From positions 1 to 36,088 of the forward strand of contig WQYK01000003.1 of assembly GCA_009781275.1 (NCBI GenBank): a stretch of DNA of 36,088 bases, given 5' to 3'. The DNA is from Bacteroidales bacterium. GTDB taxonomy: Bacteria > Bacteroidota > Bacteroidia > Bacteroidales > UBA932. The position numbers and the translations under genes are program-made. The notes beneath the pieces were generated by a model. It was not told the DNA's origin and made no database searches. It worked only from the letters and a program-made list of their open reading frames with translations. Positions 8,421 to 19,168 of this stretch are shown here, one piece after another (position 1 is the first letter of the stretch; every line of letters starts with the position of its first letter).

Positions 8421-10871
8421 ATGAAAATTTCCCACAACTGGTTAAAAACCTACATCAAAATAGATGAACCTCCCCACAAATTGGCAGAAATCCTCACCTC
8501 CATTGGCTTAGAAGTAGAGGGCTTTGAAGTGGTAGAGCAGACCCCCGGAGGTCTGGCCGGAGTATTCACCGGAGAGGTGCTCACTTGCGCCCCTCATCCC
8601 AATGCAGATAAGTTGCATGTGACCGAAGTCTCCATAGGAGAGGGCGATCCCCTGCGTATTGTATGCGGAGCTCCCAACGTAGCCGCAGGACAAAAAGTGC
8701 TGGTAGCCACCCTTGGCGCCGAGCTCACCTTCTCTACAGGTGAAAAACTCACCATGAAACGAGCCAAAATCAGAGGAGAGGAGTCGTGTGGCATGATTTG
8801 TGCGGAGGATGAGTTAGGGTTAGGAACTTCCCATGAGGGCATCATCGTGTTGCCCCCCGACACGCTTGTGGGTCTGCCGGCCAAAGAATACTTGCAGTTA
8901 GAGGAGGATGTGGTATTTGAAATCGGTCTGACCCCTAATCGGATAGACGCTGCGTCGCATATTGGCGTGGCAAGGGATTTGGCTGCCTGGTGTCAGGCGC
9001 AGGGAGCAAAAACTCCGTACAGCCGTCCCTCCGTAGACGCCTTTACTCCCGGAAGCATTGCTGGCGTGGCGGTAGAGGTGGAGGCAACGGACGGTGCGCC
9101 GCGATACGTTGGTTTGACATTGGACAGCATCAAGGTGGCGCCTTCTCCGGAGTGGTTGCAACGCCGTTTGCAAACCATTGGCATCCGCCCCATCAATAAC
9201 GTGGTGGATATTACCAACTACGTTTTGCACGAAACGGGACAACCCCTGCACGCCTTTGACCGTGACCACGTAGACGGAGACATTGTAAAGGTTCGTTATG
9301 CGTATGAAGGGGAGAAGTTTACAACCTTAGACGGGGTAGTGCGCGTGTTGTCTTCTCAGGATTTAATGATTTGCAATGCCTCAACGCCCATGTGCATGGC
9401 GGGTATCTTTGGAGGCGTATTGTCAGGAGTGACGGAGCAAACCACGTCGATCTTTTTGGAGAGCGCCTATTTTAATCCAACCACCATACGAAAAAGTTCC
9501 AAGCGCCATGGAATCAAAACAGACGCATCGTTCCGTTTTGAACGTGGCGCCGATCCCGATATGGCTCTTTACGCCCTGAAACGCGCTGCGCTTCTCTTAG
9601 AGGAGATTGCAGGCGCCAAGGTAGTCAATGCCCCCATTGATCTCTATCCCCGTCCCGTTACACCGCCTGAGGTGGTGTTGGCGTGGGAGCCTCTCTTTGC
9701 GTTGATAGGAGCAAGGTTAGACAAATCTAAGGTAAAGGCGATTTTAGAGGGGTTGGAGTGTGAGGCCATAGCTGAATGTGACGCTTCGATGACCGTGCGC
9801 GTACCCCTTTACCGGGTGGACGTGACAAGGGCTTGCGATTTGGCAGAAGAGATATTGCGGATTTGGGGGTACAACCAGGTGGCAATTCCCGATCGAGTAT
9901 CCGCCTCCGTCACCCCCCAGTTAACTCCAGACCCCGAGAGGGTGAAGGCCAAGATGGAGAACCTCTTTGTGAACAACGGTTTTTATGAAATCATGTGCAA
10001 TTCGCTTTGTTCCTCCGGATGGTATGAGAATTTAACCACTTTTCCTCCGGAGCGATTGGTCCGCCTGCTTAACCCCCTCAGCTCCGACCTCAACGCCATG
10101 CGTCAAACACTTTTGTTGGGCGGCTTAGAGGTGATTGCCTACAACATGAACCGGCAGCAATATGACCTGCGCCTCTTTGAATCGGGTAACGTATACGATT
10201 ATCATCCGGATAAAAAGGAGGATGGACTCAAAGCATATCGGGAGTCGCCAAGGGTGGCCGTGTGGATGACCGGCCTGGCCGAGCCCCAGCAGTGGAGGCA
10301 AACCGCACGCGCTTCGCACTTCTTCTCCCTTAAAGGTTATGTAGAAAAGCTCTTTGCCCAGCACGGCCTCTCCACCCTTGGGATGGAGTGTGGCGAGCCG
10401 CCTGAGGACTTTTTTTCCCAGGGGCTGCAGTACACATTAAACGGAAAGGTGCTGGCATATTTGGGTGTCATTCAAAAAAAGATATTACACCACTTTGGAA
10501 TCAAACAGGAGGTCTATGCCGCAGAGATATGTTGGGATGTGCTCTTTAAGGCGCTTAAGGGACAGAAAGTCACCTACGCAGAGCTGCCCCGCTATCCCGA
10601 AGTACGCCGCGACCTTGCATTGGTGTTGGACGAGGAGGTCCATTACAACGACTTGCACCGCATCGCGTTTCGAACCGAACGCCGCCTGCTCAAGCGTGTG
10701 ACGTTGTTTGACGTATACCGCGGAGAGAAGCTTCCTGCAGGTAAAAAACAGTATGCTATGGGGTTCGTGTTGCAAGATTCCGAAAAAACATTGACGGATC
10801 AGGCGGTTGATGTGGTGATGTCAAAATTGTTGGATGCTTTTGAAAAGGGAACGGGGGCCGCGTTACGATAG
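8421..10871 (+). CDS. pheT: Phenylalanyl-tRNA synthetase beta subunit
   Basis: MKISHNWLKTYIKIDEPPHKLAEILTSIGLEVEGFE..., tRNA-binding domain, B3/B4, B5 and ferredoxin-fold anticodon-binding domains. Start corrected from 8307 to ATG 8421. Confidence 0.98.
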   Translation: MKISHNWLKTYIKIDEPPHKLAEILTSIGLEVEGFEVVEQTPGGLAGVFTGEVLTCAPHPNADKLHVTEVSIGEGDPLRIVCGAPNVAAGQKVLVATLGAELTFSTGEKLTMKRAKIRGEESCGMICAEDELGLGTSHEGIIVLPPDTLVGLPAKEYLQLEEDVVFEIGLTPNRIDAASHIGVARDLAAWCQAQGAKTPYSRPSVDAFTPGSIAGVAVEVEATDGAPRYVGLTLDSIKVAPSPEWLQRRLQTIGIRPINNVVDITNYVLHETGQPLHAFDRDHVDGDIVKVRYAYEGEKFTTLDGVVRVLSSQDLMICNASTPMCMAGIFGGVLSGVTEQTTSIFLESAYFNPTTIRKSSKRHGIKTDASFRFERGADPDMALYALKRAALLLEEIAGAKVVNAPIDLYPRPVTPPEVVLAWEPLFALIGARLDKSKVKAILEGLECEAIAECDASMTVRVPLYRVDVTRACDLAEEILRIWGYNQVAIPDRVSASVTPQLTPDPERVKAKMENLFVNNGFYEIMCNSLCSSGWYENLTTFPPERLVRLLNPLSSDLNAMRQTLLLGGLEVIAYNMNRQQYDLRLFESGNVYDYHPDKKEDGLKAYRESPRVAVWMTGLAEPQQWRQTARASHFFSLKGYVEKLFAQHGLSTLGMECGEPPEDFFSQGLQYTLNGKVLAYLGVIQKKILHHFGIKQEVYAAEICWDVLFKALKGQKVTYAELPRYPEVRRDLALVLDEEVHYNDLHRIAFRTERRLLKRVTLFDVYRGEKLPAGKKQYAMGFVLQDSEKTLTDQAVDVVMSKLLDAFEKGTGAALR

Positions 10872-10895
10872 CAAAGGCAAAGGCACCGTAATGTA

Positions 10896-11756
10896 ATGAT
10901 ACAAAACATAAAGAAATACACCTCCTTAGTAGTCTTTGCACACACCGTCTTTGCGTTGCCGTTTGCCCTGATCGCCTTAACCATGGCATACATGGCGGCG
11001 CCTCCGGCGCGTCCTGCGCTGTTGCTGTTTCAGGCGTTGGTGTGTATGGTGACGGCGCGCAACAGCGCCATGAGTTTCAACCGCTATGCCGACCGTTTGA
11101 TCGACGCCCAAAACGAGCGAACCAAAAACCGAGAACTCCCTTCGGGGAAGCTGTCGCCGCGGGCTGTGCTTCTCTTTTTTGGGGTTAATGTAGTGCTATT
11201 CCTGTTGTGCAGTTTGAGTATCAACCGGCTCTGCTTCTATTTGGCTTTTCCTGCGCTGGTTGTGCTGTGCGGCTACTCCTATACCAAGCGTTTTACATGG
11301 CTCTGCCACTTTGTGTTGGGGGCAGCGCTTGCCATTGCGCCTGCAGGCGCCTATATTGCGGTAACGGGAACCATTACCCTCCCTATATTGTGGCTCTCCG
11401 CCATGGTGGTCCTATGGGTCGGCGGTTTTGACATTCTCTACTCCCTGCCTGACGAAGAGCACGACCGAAGCCACGCTCTCCACTCTATTCCCCAATATTT
11501 TGGCAGAAAAAGGGCGCTCTATATTTCCGGGGGATTGCACCTCATGGTGTTGCCCCTGATGGCGCTCTTTGGGCTGAGCGCCTCGTTGGGTTGGTGTTTT
11601 TGGGTGGCTTCGTCCGTTTTTACGGGGCTGCTCATCTACCAGCATGCCATCGTTTCTGTCCGCGACATATCCAAACTGAACAGGGCATTTTTTACCACCA
11701 ACGGGGTAGCGTCGGCGCTCTTTGCGCTGTTGACGATTGCAGATTTGCTGCTATAG
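10896..11756 (+). CDS. UbiA-family prenyltransferase (4-hydroxybenzoate/menaquinone type)
   Basis: ARNSAMSFNRYADRLIDAQNERTKNRELPSGKLSP (NxxxDxxxD-type motif), polytopic; DILYSLPDEEHDRSHALHSIP second Asp-rich motif. Confidence 0.92.
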   Translation: MIQNIKKYTSLVVFAHTVFALPFALIALTMAYMAAPPARPALLLFQALVCMVTARNSAMSFNRYADRLIDAQNERTKNRELPSGKLSPRAVLLFFGVNVVLFLLCSLSINRLCFYLAFPALVVLCGYSYTKRFTWLCHFVLGAALAIAPAGAYIAVTGTITLPILWLSAMVVLWVGGFDILYSLPDEEHDRSHALHSIPQYFGRKRALYISGGLHLMVLPLMALFGLSASLGWCFWVASSVFTGLLIYQHAIVSVRDISKLNRAFFTTNGVASALFALLTIADLLL

Positions 11757-14700
11757 TTGTTCAGGGTTGGGTTCGGTTTTTTTTCTGCGCCCAAAGATTC
11801 TGTTTACCAGCTCGCGAAAGGTGTTAAACTCCTCCTGATAGATCACGCCGAGGCCGTTGCGCTGGGTGTTGTCCATGTCAAAGTAGTTGGAGTATTGATC
11901 GGCGGAGTGAGAGAAGGCTTTGACGCGAAAGTTTCCGTTGTCGGTGAGTTTTACTTCGATGTCGACGTTTCCGGCCACATCACCGGTGGCTCCGGCTGCT
12001 TGGGTGTTTCCTACGTTTCCGTTTACTACCAAGCGGTTGTTAAAAAGTTGTGTCGATATGGCCACGTCATAAATATCCCTTCCGGCGCCTCCGGGTTGGT
12101 AGTTAAACCCCACGTCCAACGGGATATTAAGCTGGCCAAAGATGTTATTGAGCTGATTTGACAAGATTTCGGTGGCGTTGGAGTAGAGAATCGAGGTGTT
12201 GTTTACAATTCCCGATTGCTGGTCGGGGATAAAACTTCCGGAGACCAGCAGCGCCATAAATTGGCGTATCTTTTTATCATCGGGCGTAAATGCTGCCTGA
12301 ACCCGGGAGCGTGTATCGGGCGCCAAATCTGCAACATCAATGTTAAAGTCGAGGTTAGGGTTCATCATGTTTCCCGTCATCCGGATCTGACACTCCACAT
12401 CCCTGAGGGTAGCCACGGCGCTGTTGTCGGCAAGCAGCGTGCTCACCGATGCCTTGGTGCGGTAGGCGGCGGTCATATCTAAGTTGGTCTTGAGGATGTC
12501 GCCGTTAAAGGTGATCTTTCCACCGGGTGTAATAAAGAACTTTTTGGTCAATATTCCCTGAAGAATAAAGAGGTAATCTCCGCTGGAGATGGTATAGTCC
12601 CCAAAAACCTCAAAGAGGTTTCTCGACTGATCAAATCCGATCGAAAGTACTCCGGCCCCAACCCCATTGATCACGTCTCCTGTTGCTTTGTTGATCTCGA
12701 TCATCATGGCGGCATCCGGCGTCACTTCTGCGTTAAGGGTGACCAACAGTTGGGTCGGTTCCCTTACCCTCTCTTTGCTTCTGAGAATGTCAAGAGGGTC
12801 TAAGATCTCTGTTTTTGGCATGTCTTCCTGAGGGGCAACAAATGTGAGAAAGGCGCCTTGCTTTGCCTCAGACGCTTGAGAGAGCGGAATGTGGAGCGTG
12901 GTATTCTTGGCGGTTTTGGCTAAAATATCAAGCCCTGCCTGCCTAAAGTTACCGGTGGCAAGCAGTCGGCCTGAGGCAAAAACATCGCCGTAAAAGGTAT
13001 CGTTATCCTTTTCTGTGGTGGCCAAACAGAGCATGTTTGTGAAATCGACAGAGGCGTCAATAGTGATCTCTTTAAAGTGGCGATACTTCATGCCTCCGTT
13101 GACATAGCCTCTGTTTCCATAGCGATCTGTCAACAACGCATTTTGAGCTGTAAAACCGTTTTCGTGCAGGACGATTGGGCCGTTCAAGAGGTAGGGGACT
13201 TTGGTAAAGTTAACCATAAAGCCCACATCGGCCACCTGAAGGCGTTCCGAAACGAGTGAGAGATTGGGAACCATACCGCTCAGGTTTGCGCTTCCGGAGA
13301 TCGTGCCATCCATATTCGAAACCATCGATCCAAGAAAGGGCTCAAAGTATGTCACCGAAAAATTTTTAAACTCGGCATTAAGATTCAGGTATTTGTTGTC
13401 CGGATAATAAAAACCCCCAACGAGAACAGGCGTCTTTCCCTGCAACATGTTTTGGGCATCGATTCTAAAGCGTTGTGTTGGGTGATCCCAAATGCAAGCT
13501 AAGGTGATCTCTCCGCCTTCGTGTTCGTTTACAAATAAGTTTGTCCCCTTTACATCCATTGAAAATTGTCTGTTTCCGTAAAAATCGATCACCTGAGCGT
13601 CACCTGTTAAGAGTCCCGAAAAGCGATAAGGCGATTTTTTTAAAAAGAGATTGACGAGAGAGAAGTCAAACTGATGAAGCGCCAAATGAAGCGTATCGGA
13701 TTGCTCTTTATCCAGGACGCCATTCACCGTAAGCGATTGCGCAAAGTTATGAAGGGTAAGGTCTTGAAACTGTATATTTTTTGGATTGATAAGAATTTCA
13801 GAAGGATCAAGCTCCCATCGCTGACGGTTGATGATAAAGTGGGATGGTTTGACGTTGACCGCTATATTGGGACCTCCGTTTTCGTGTGCTTCTCCAAAAA
13901 AGATATGGGCGTTTACTTCGCCTCCGCTGTTTTCTCCCACCCAGTTGGTGTAATCGAGTCGGGCGTCGATGTTGTTTTGGGCGGTTTCTAACTGGATGCT
14001 GACGGTATCAATAAGCTGTCCAAAAGCATAGAGATCTGTGGCTGAAACTTTGGAGTTTAGCTTTAAGTCATTGCCGGAATAGTTGATAGAGATATTGTTT
14101 GCTTTTTGTTCCCTGTAACGAATGTATTTTGAGTGGAAGAAGCACGATAACAAATCGTTTGAACCAAGGCTTGCGGTTAGGTGCGTTCCGGGGGCAATAA
14201 AGAGGCCGGGCAGGGCAAGCTGTCCTATGGCCAGCATATCAAGAATGGTCACATCAAGGTGATATTGCCGGCAGGGGGATTCTACATGCACCGGCACAAA
14301 AAAGTTGGGCAGGTATCTCGACAGTGCATGGTGCCGCAAGTCCTTGATGAACTTTGTAATTCCCTCGCTTCCAGTGTAGTCTGCTTTTGCAAAAGGAGCC
14401 GATAGCTCAAACCGGTAAGATGAGTCGCGTACATGCGAATCGATATGGATGGCGCCAAGGTTGTATTTTCCCAAGCTGTTGGTATAATCGGCCTCTTGGA
14501 CCATAATGGTGCCAACCACGTCTCCCTCCACACTGCGTTGGAAATTGGCGCGGATGGAGCCGGAGAGGAGCGAAACGGAGTCACGGGCATCGATCCCAAT
14601 AGCGGCTAAGTCGGCAAACCCGATTTTGGTATGAAAGTCGTAACGGGCAGTCTGATTTGGTTGAAACTCCCTGTAATTGAGGTTAGCCAATCCCTGAAAA

Positions 14701-16235
14701 ATAAAATTAAGGTTGGGGTCGCTGCACACAACTCGTCCGTCAAAACGATGACCTCCGTATGATCCGACAGCAAAAATATGAGAGAACGGATAGTCGTTGA
14801 TCACTATTTTGTTGATACGCAAACTGTCTATCTTGGCCTCCACTCCGCCTTGGAGGGCGCTTTTAAGGATGGCGTGTGTGTGGGTGTACATGGTGAGCGC
14901 TCCAAATGGCCTTCCCATGATGGGTTCCAGGTTCAGTTCCTTAGTCTCTAAACGTCCGTTGATATGAAACCCCTCCCCCTTTTCCTGATGGAGCATGGTG
15001 TCAAAATAGAGCGATCCCATATCTGTAGCAAGGGCTCCATTGGCTGCAAAGTTGGTCAGCAAGCCGGCCAAGCGCCCTTCAAACTTAAGGGAGGTGGGCG
15101 GAGGAATGAGCTGTGTGATTTGGTCGGGATTGGTTCCGTTGATCTGAAAGAGGATTTGCGCCAGGTCGCCCACCTGTGAATGGAGCCGGTGGATGTCTAA
15201 AAAGGCGGTGGTGATCGAAACATCGGGAAGTCCGCGCACCCTAAAATCAACATCCACAGAGGTGGCTCCGCTTACCGACTCAACGATCATTCCGTTGCTC
15301 ATCAAATTGCGCACAGGGCCCTCGGCATGGCCCGAAATGTACATAGACAAACGGTTGTTTTCAAGCGCAGGCGCATAGTAGGAGAGGGAGCAGAAAGAGA
15401 GCAAGGTACGGGTAAAGTTGGCTTCCAACCGCACACTGTCAACAAAGGATCTAAAATCTTTTGCACTGTTATAGTGCATGCTAAAACGGTCCGCTTTCAC
15501 CTCTGACCATGGGTCCCTGGCCACTAAGTTTAGAACGCGTGTCTCTCTGCCCGATACGGTCACATTGCCTGTGATGCCGTTAATGATGTAGCCGCTTTTT
15601 TCTTTGCCGGTCAAGTTTTTGAGGGTGCAGGAGAGCACGCCGTTTTCAAAACGAACATTTGTAACGTCTATGTTGATGTGCGATACGTCTAAGTTAGAGA
15701 AGTCCATCACTGTGGGAAAAGCGACCTGTCGCGAACGTCGTTCGTTTTTTAGGGTAAACCTAAAGTCTTTAAGGGAAAAATCCGTTAAAGAGAGCTCAAA
15801 GGGTGGGGGAATGGTGTCCCGCTCGTCCCTCCTCCCCTTTTGAATTTTAAAAACGCGCTCTAAGTTGGTTTGTCTCTCTTCGATCTCCAAGTGAAAGACT
15901 CCACCCTGCAACAATACCCTTTGGAGGGACGCTTTGGAGGCAAAGGGATTGAAGTGAGTAAGGGTTACAGAGAGTTTATTGGCGTGAAGAAGTGTGTCGG
16001 TTGGGGAAGAGAAAATTTGTACATTCCCAAGAATCAATTTTTTAAAAAAAACAAAATAGACCTTTTCGACCGAAACTTCTGTATTGAGTTTTTGGGACAA
16101 CACCCTAGCCGCACGTTTGGAAAGCGCTGTTTGTGTGGACGGTAACTGCAACGCCAGCCAAGCCGCAACCGGAATCAGGGCGATCACAATGACGACAATA
16201 AGCGCTATTTTTCTGAAAATCTTGATAACAATCAA
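11751..16235 (-). CDS. tamB: Translocation/assembly module TamB-like protein (DUF490), 1494 aa
   Basis: N-terminal TM, very long beta-rich protein; C-terminal DUF490-like segment (GDYLFILQGILTKKFFITPGGKITFNGDILKTNLDMTAAYRTKAS). Confidence 0.9.
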   Translation of the reverse strand: MIVIKIFRKIALIVVIVIALIPVAAWLALQLPSTQTALSKRAARVLSQKLNTEVSVEKVYFVFFKKLILGNVQIFSSPTDTLLHANKLSVTLTHFNPFASKASLQRVLLQGGVFHLEIEERQTNLERVFKIQKGRRDERDTIPPPFELSLTDFSLKDFRFTLKNERRSRQVAFPTVMDFSNLDVSHINIDVTNVRFENGVLSCTLKNLTGKEKSGYIINGITGNVTVSGRETRVLNLVARDPWSEVKADRFSMHYNSAKDFRSFVDSVRLEANFTRTLLSFCSLSYYAPALENNRLSMYISGHAEGPVRNLMSNGMIVESVSGATSVDVDFRVRGLPDVSITTAFLDIHRLHSQVGDLAQILFQINGTNPDQITQLIPPPTSLKFEGRLAGLLTNFAANGALATDMGSLYFDTMLHQEKGEGFHINGRLETKELNLEPIMGRPFGALTMYTHTHAILKSALQGGVEAKIDSLRINKIVINDYPFSHIFAVGSYGGHRFDGRVVCSDPNLNFIFQGLANLNYREFQPNQTARYDFHTKIGFADLAAIGIDARDSVSLLSGSIRANFQRSVEGDVVGTIMVQEADYTNSLGKYNLGAIHIDSHVRDSSYRFELSAPFAKADYTGSEGITKFIKDLRHHALSRYLPNFFVPVHVESPCRQYHLDVTILDMLAIGQLALPGLFIAPGTHLTASLGSNDLLSCFFHSKYIRYREQKANNISINYSGNDLKLNSKVSATDLYAFGQLIDTVSIQLETAQNNIDARLDYTNWVGENSGGEVNAHIFFGEAHENGGPNIAVNVKPSHFIINRQRWELDPSEILINPKNIQFQDLTLHNFAQSLTVNGVLDKEQSDTLHLALHQFDFSLVNLFLKKSPYRFSGLLTGDAQVIDFYGNRQFSMDVKGTNLFVNEHEGGEITLACIWDHPTQRFRIDAQNMLQGKTPVLVGGFYYPDNKYLNLNAEFKNFSVTYFEPFLGSMVSNMDGTISGSANLSGMVPNLSLVSERLQVADVGFMVNFTKVPYLLNGPIVLHENGFTAQNALLTDRYGNRGYVNGGMKYRHFKEITIDASVDFTNMLCLATTEKDNDTFYGDVFASGRLLATGNFRQAGLDILAKTAKNTTLHIPLSQASEAKQGAFLTFVAPQEDMPKTEILDPLDILRSKERVREPTQLLVTLNAEVTPDAAMMIEINKATGDVINGVGAGVLSIGFDQSRNLFEVFGDYTISSGDYLFILQGILTKKFFITPGGKITFNGDILKTNLDMTAAYRTKASVSTLLADNSAVATLRDVECQIRMTGNMMNPNLDFNIDVADLAPDTRSRVQAAFTPDDKKIRQFMALLVSGSFIPDQQSGIVNNTSILYSNATEILSNQLNNIFGQLNIPLDVGFNYQPGGAGRDIYDVAISTQLFNNRLVVNGNVGNTQAAGATGDVAGNVDIEVKLTDNGNFRVKAFSHSADQYSNYFDMDNTQRNGLGVIYQEEFNTFRELVNRIFGRRKKTEPNPEQL

Positions 16236-16324
16236 TTTTTAAAAATAAAACGTACAAAAATAGTTAAAATGCAATAATAATTACGCAACTTTGCAGATTG
16301 TAACACATTATTTATTGAGATTAT

Positions 16325-17353
16325 ATGGCGATAACGATTCTGGGGATCGAATCATCTTGCGACGACACCTCTGCGGCAGTAATCAGGGACACATTGTTGC
16401 TGTCAAATGTAATGGCTTCGCAAGAGGTGCACAGGGTGTACGGAGGCGTAGTTCCTGAACTGGCTTCACGTGCACACCAACAAAATATTGTTCCAGTGAT
16501 AGTCAGGGCATTACAATTGGCAAATGTAGAAAAGGAGGAGATTGACGCCATTGCTTTTACACGTGGACCTGGGTTATTGGGGTCGTTGTTAGTGGGCGCC
16601 TCCTTTGCCAAAGGGTTGGCGTTGTCGTTAATGAGGCCGTTGATTGAGGTGAACCACCTGACCGGCCATGTGCTCTCCCACTTTGTAAGGCTTCCCGAGG
16701 ACGACACGGAGCCCCCGCGGTTTCCCTTCCTCTCCCTCTTGGTGTCGGGCGGACATACACAGATCTTGCAGGTCAATGACCCGCTTCACTACGTCATATT
16801 GGGGCAGACCATTGACGATGCGGTAGGTGAGGCGTTTGACAAGGGCGCCAAAATAATGGGGTTGGGTTATCCCGGCGGCCCCGTGGTCGATAAGTGGGCA
16901 AAAGAGGGCAATCCGTTGGCATTTAAGTTTGCCAAACCGCGGATAGAGGGTTTGGACTTTAGCTTTAGCGGCATCAAAACCTCGTTGCTCTACTTTCTTC
17001 GCGATCAATTGGCGGATAACCCTCAATTTATTGAGCACCACCTTGCCGATTTATGCGCATCATGGCAACTGCACCTCATCGATATTTTGACAGATAAATT
17101 GATCAAAGCAGTCAAAGAGACAGGCATCACCCGAATCACTTTGGCAGGAGGAGTATCTGCCAACTCGGGCCTGCGCACACGCATGCAAACAGAGGCCAAA
17201 CAGAGAGGCTGGGAGCTCTTTTTGCCCCCGATCCGCTTTACCACCGACAACGCCGCCATGATTGCCGTAGCAGGTTATTTTAAATATAAAGAGGGACTTA
17301 CATGCGAATTAGACGTGGCGCCGGTATCACGTGCCGGTGAAATGTCTAAATAA
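16325..17353 (+). CDS. tsaD: tRNA N6-adenosine threonylcarbamoyltransferase TsaD
   Basis: ILGIESSCDDTSAAVI, PELASRAHQQNI, VNHLTGHVLSHF, LLVSGGHTQI, LAGGVSANSGLR. Confidence 0.98.
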   Translation: MAITILGIESSCDDTSAAVIRDTLLLSNVMASQEVHRVYGGVVPELASRAHQQNIVPVIVRALQLANVEKEEIDAIAFTRGPGLLGSLLVGASFAKGLALSLMRPLIEVNHLTGHVLSHFVRLPEDDTEPPRFPFLSLLVSGGHTQILQVNDPLHYVILGQTIDDAVGEAFDKGAKIMGLGYPGGPVVDKWAKEGNPLAFKFAKPRIEGLDFSFSGIKTSLLYFLRDQLADNPQFIEHHLADLCASWQLHLIDILTDKLIKAVKETGITRITLAGGVSANSGLRTRMQTEAKQRGWELFLPPIRFTTDNAAMIAVAGYFKYKEGLTCELDVAPVSRAGEMSK

Positions 17354-17425
17354 TCCCATTTTTTGGATATTAAAAAAATAAATCCGTTCTTTGTAGATTA
17401 TATAAACTGATAATTCCTTTATCCA

Positions 17426-17956
17426 ATGAAAATAGAAAAAAACAGGGTGGTCGCCCTCACTTACGACCTTGAGGTAGACAACGAGATTATTCAATCCGTA
17501 AAACAAGAGCAGCCCATGGAGTTCGTCTATGGCACCGGCTATCTTCTCCCCAAATTTGAGGAGCACATCCTTCACAAAGCAGCAGGAGATCGTTATGAAT
17601 TTACCCTTTGTGCAGCAGACGCCTACGGAGAGGAAGATCCGGAGGCGTTTGTGGAGCTGCCCAAAGAGATTTTTGAGGTAAACGGTGTCATTAAGCCCGG
17701 CTTACTGACTGTAGGCCGCACACTGCCCATGACCGATTCGGAAGGTAACCGCCACAACGGTACCATTGACGAGGTGCGTGAAGATGTTGTTGTTATGAAC
17801 TTTAACCATCCACTTGCCGGCGCCGACCTGCACTTTACAGGTACCATTGTGTCGGTACGGGAAGCAACTTCTCAAGAGCTGGCCAATGGCCTTTATGCAG
17901 ATCAGAGCGGTTGTATGCCAAGTGATTGTTCATCATGTTCGGGTGGATGCAGATAG
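17426..17956 (+). CDS. slyD: FKBP-type peptidyl-prolyl isomerase, SlyD-like, with Cys-rich tail
   Basis: YDLEVDNEIIQSV..PMEFVYGTGYLLPKFEEHI, IF (insert-in-flap) region, NFNHPLAGADLHFTGTIVSVREAT; C-terminus CMPSDCSSCSGGCR. Confidence 0.93.
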   Translation: MKIEKNRVVALTYDLEVDNEIIQSVKQEQPMEFVYGTGYLLPKFEEHILHKAAGDRYEFTLCAADAYGEEDPEAFVELPKEIFEVNGVIKPGLLTVGRTLPMTDSEGNRHNGTIDEVREDVVVMNFNHPLAGADLHFTGTIVSVREATSQELANGLYADQSGCMPSDCSSCSGGCR

Positions 17957-17959
17957 TGC

Positions 17960-19168
17960 ATGAAACATTACCATCATATTGTTCCAAAAGCACTGAGATC
18001 TCTCTTGGTGGCGTTGCTTTTGTTTTCAGCTGTAAGTTGTTGCGACAAACCTGAACCTGATACCCAAATTCAATTGTCGGTATTGATCTACATTGCGGCC
18101 GACAACAGCTTGGGTAAATACAGAGATGACTACGCAAATATTGAGCAGCTTAAGCAGGGTTTCCTTCCCTCTAACGGAAATATTGTGGTCTACCACGACG
18201 CCTACGACGCTCCGCCCCGCCTCTTTAGACTTGTTAAAGGATCAGACGGGGCTGTTGACGAGGAGTTGATTGAACAATATCCGGAAGAAAACTCAGCCGA
18301 TCCCCAGGTGCTTACCCGATCCCTCATCCTGTTGCGCGACAGGTTTCCGGCCAACGACTACGGATTGATTCTCTGGTCACACGGTACGGGATGGCTACCC
18401 AAGGGCGAGTACAGCAAGTATTACAACGCCGTCAATAATTATCCATCATCGGGAATGGTGCCGTTGATGGCCTCCGACCAACCAAGGGTAAAGAGCTTTG
18501 GAGAGGATGGAAATGATGTAATGGAGATCGAAGCATTGGCGGCTTCAATACCCTACCGGCTGTCGTTCGTTATTTTTGACGCCTGCCTGATGGGAGGGAT
18601 TGAGGTGGCTTACGCCATGCGCCACACAGCCGATTATATCGTGGCCTCTCCCACAGAAATCATCACAGACGGATTTCCCTACCACCACATCATGCAGCCT
18701 CTCTTTGAGCAGACCCCCAATTTAAAGGCGGTGTGTAATGCCTTTTACAACTACTACAACGATAAGTCGGGGAGCTGGAAGTCGGCGACGATTGCCCTGT
18801 ACCACACAGAGGGACTCACTTCCCTGGCCGCTACCGTGCGCTCCATCTTTGATGCACACAGGGAGACGCTCAATGCTTTTGTGCCTCATCGCGATTTGAT
18901 ACAATGTTATGATCGCCTTTCGCCCGGTATCTTTTTTGATCTTGCACACTTTATCTCCATCATCGCCACCCCTGCAGAGTATTCGGCTTTTGAATCCGAA
19001 TTATCTAAGACAGTGATTCATAAGAGAGCAACCCCAATGTTTTTGACCATACCCATAGACCCCGATCGATACAGCGGTGTTGCCGCCTATATCCCCAACG
19101 GACTGTTGACTACCCGCCAAGCCTTCAGAGAAACTGAGTGGAATCGCGCCGTGCGTTTGATGGAATAA
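17960..19168 (+). CDS. Clostripain-family (C11) cysteine peptidase lipoprotein
   Basis: Lipobox-like LLLFSAVSCC; LILWSHGTGW (catalytic His) and FDACLMGGIEVAYAMRHTADYIVASPTEI (catalytic Cys). Confidence 0.88.
   Translation: MKHYHHIVPKALRSLLVALLLFSAVSCCDKPEPDTQIQLSVLIYIAADNSLGKYRDDYANIEQLKQGFLPSNGNIVVYHDAYDAPPRLFRLVKGSDGAVDEELIEQYPEENSADPQVLTRSLILLRDRFPANDYGLILWSHGTGWLPKGEYSKYYNAVNNYPSSGMVPLMASDQPRVKSFGEDGNDVMEIEALAASIPYRLSFVIFDACLMGGIEVAYAMRHTADYIVASPTEIITDGFPYHHIMQPLFEQTPNLKAVCNAFYNYYNDKSGSWKSATIALYHTEGLTSLAATVRSIFDAHRETLNAFVPHRDLIQCYDRLSPGIFFDLAHFISIIATPAEYSAFESELSKTVIHKRATPMFLTIPIDPDRYSGVAAYIPNGLLTTRQAFRETEWNRAVRLME

Noticed and set aside
8898-9269. 123-aa minus ORF opposite pheT
   Set aside because: Antisense to PheT B-domain coding; no start context or domain.
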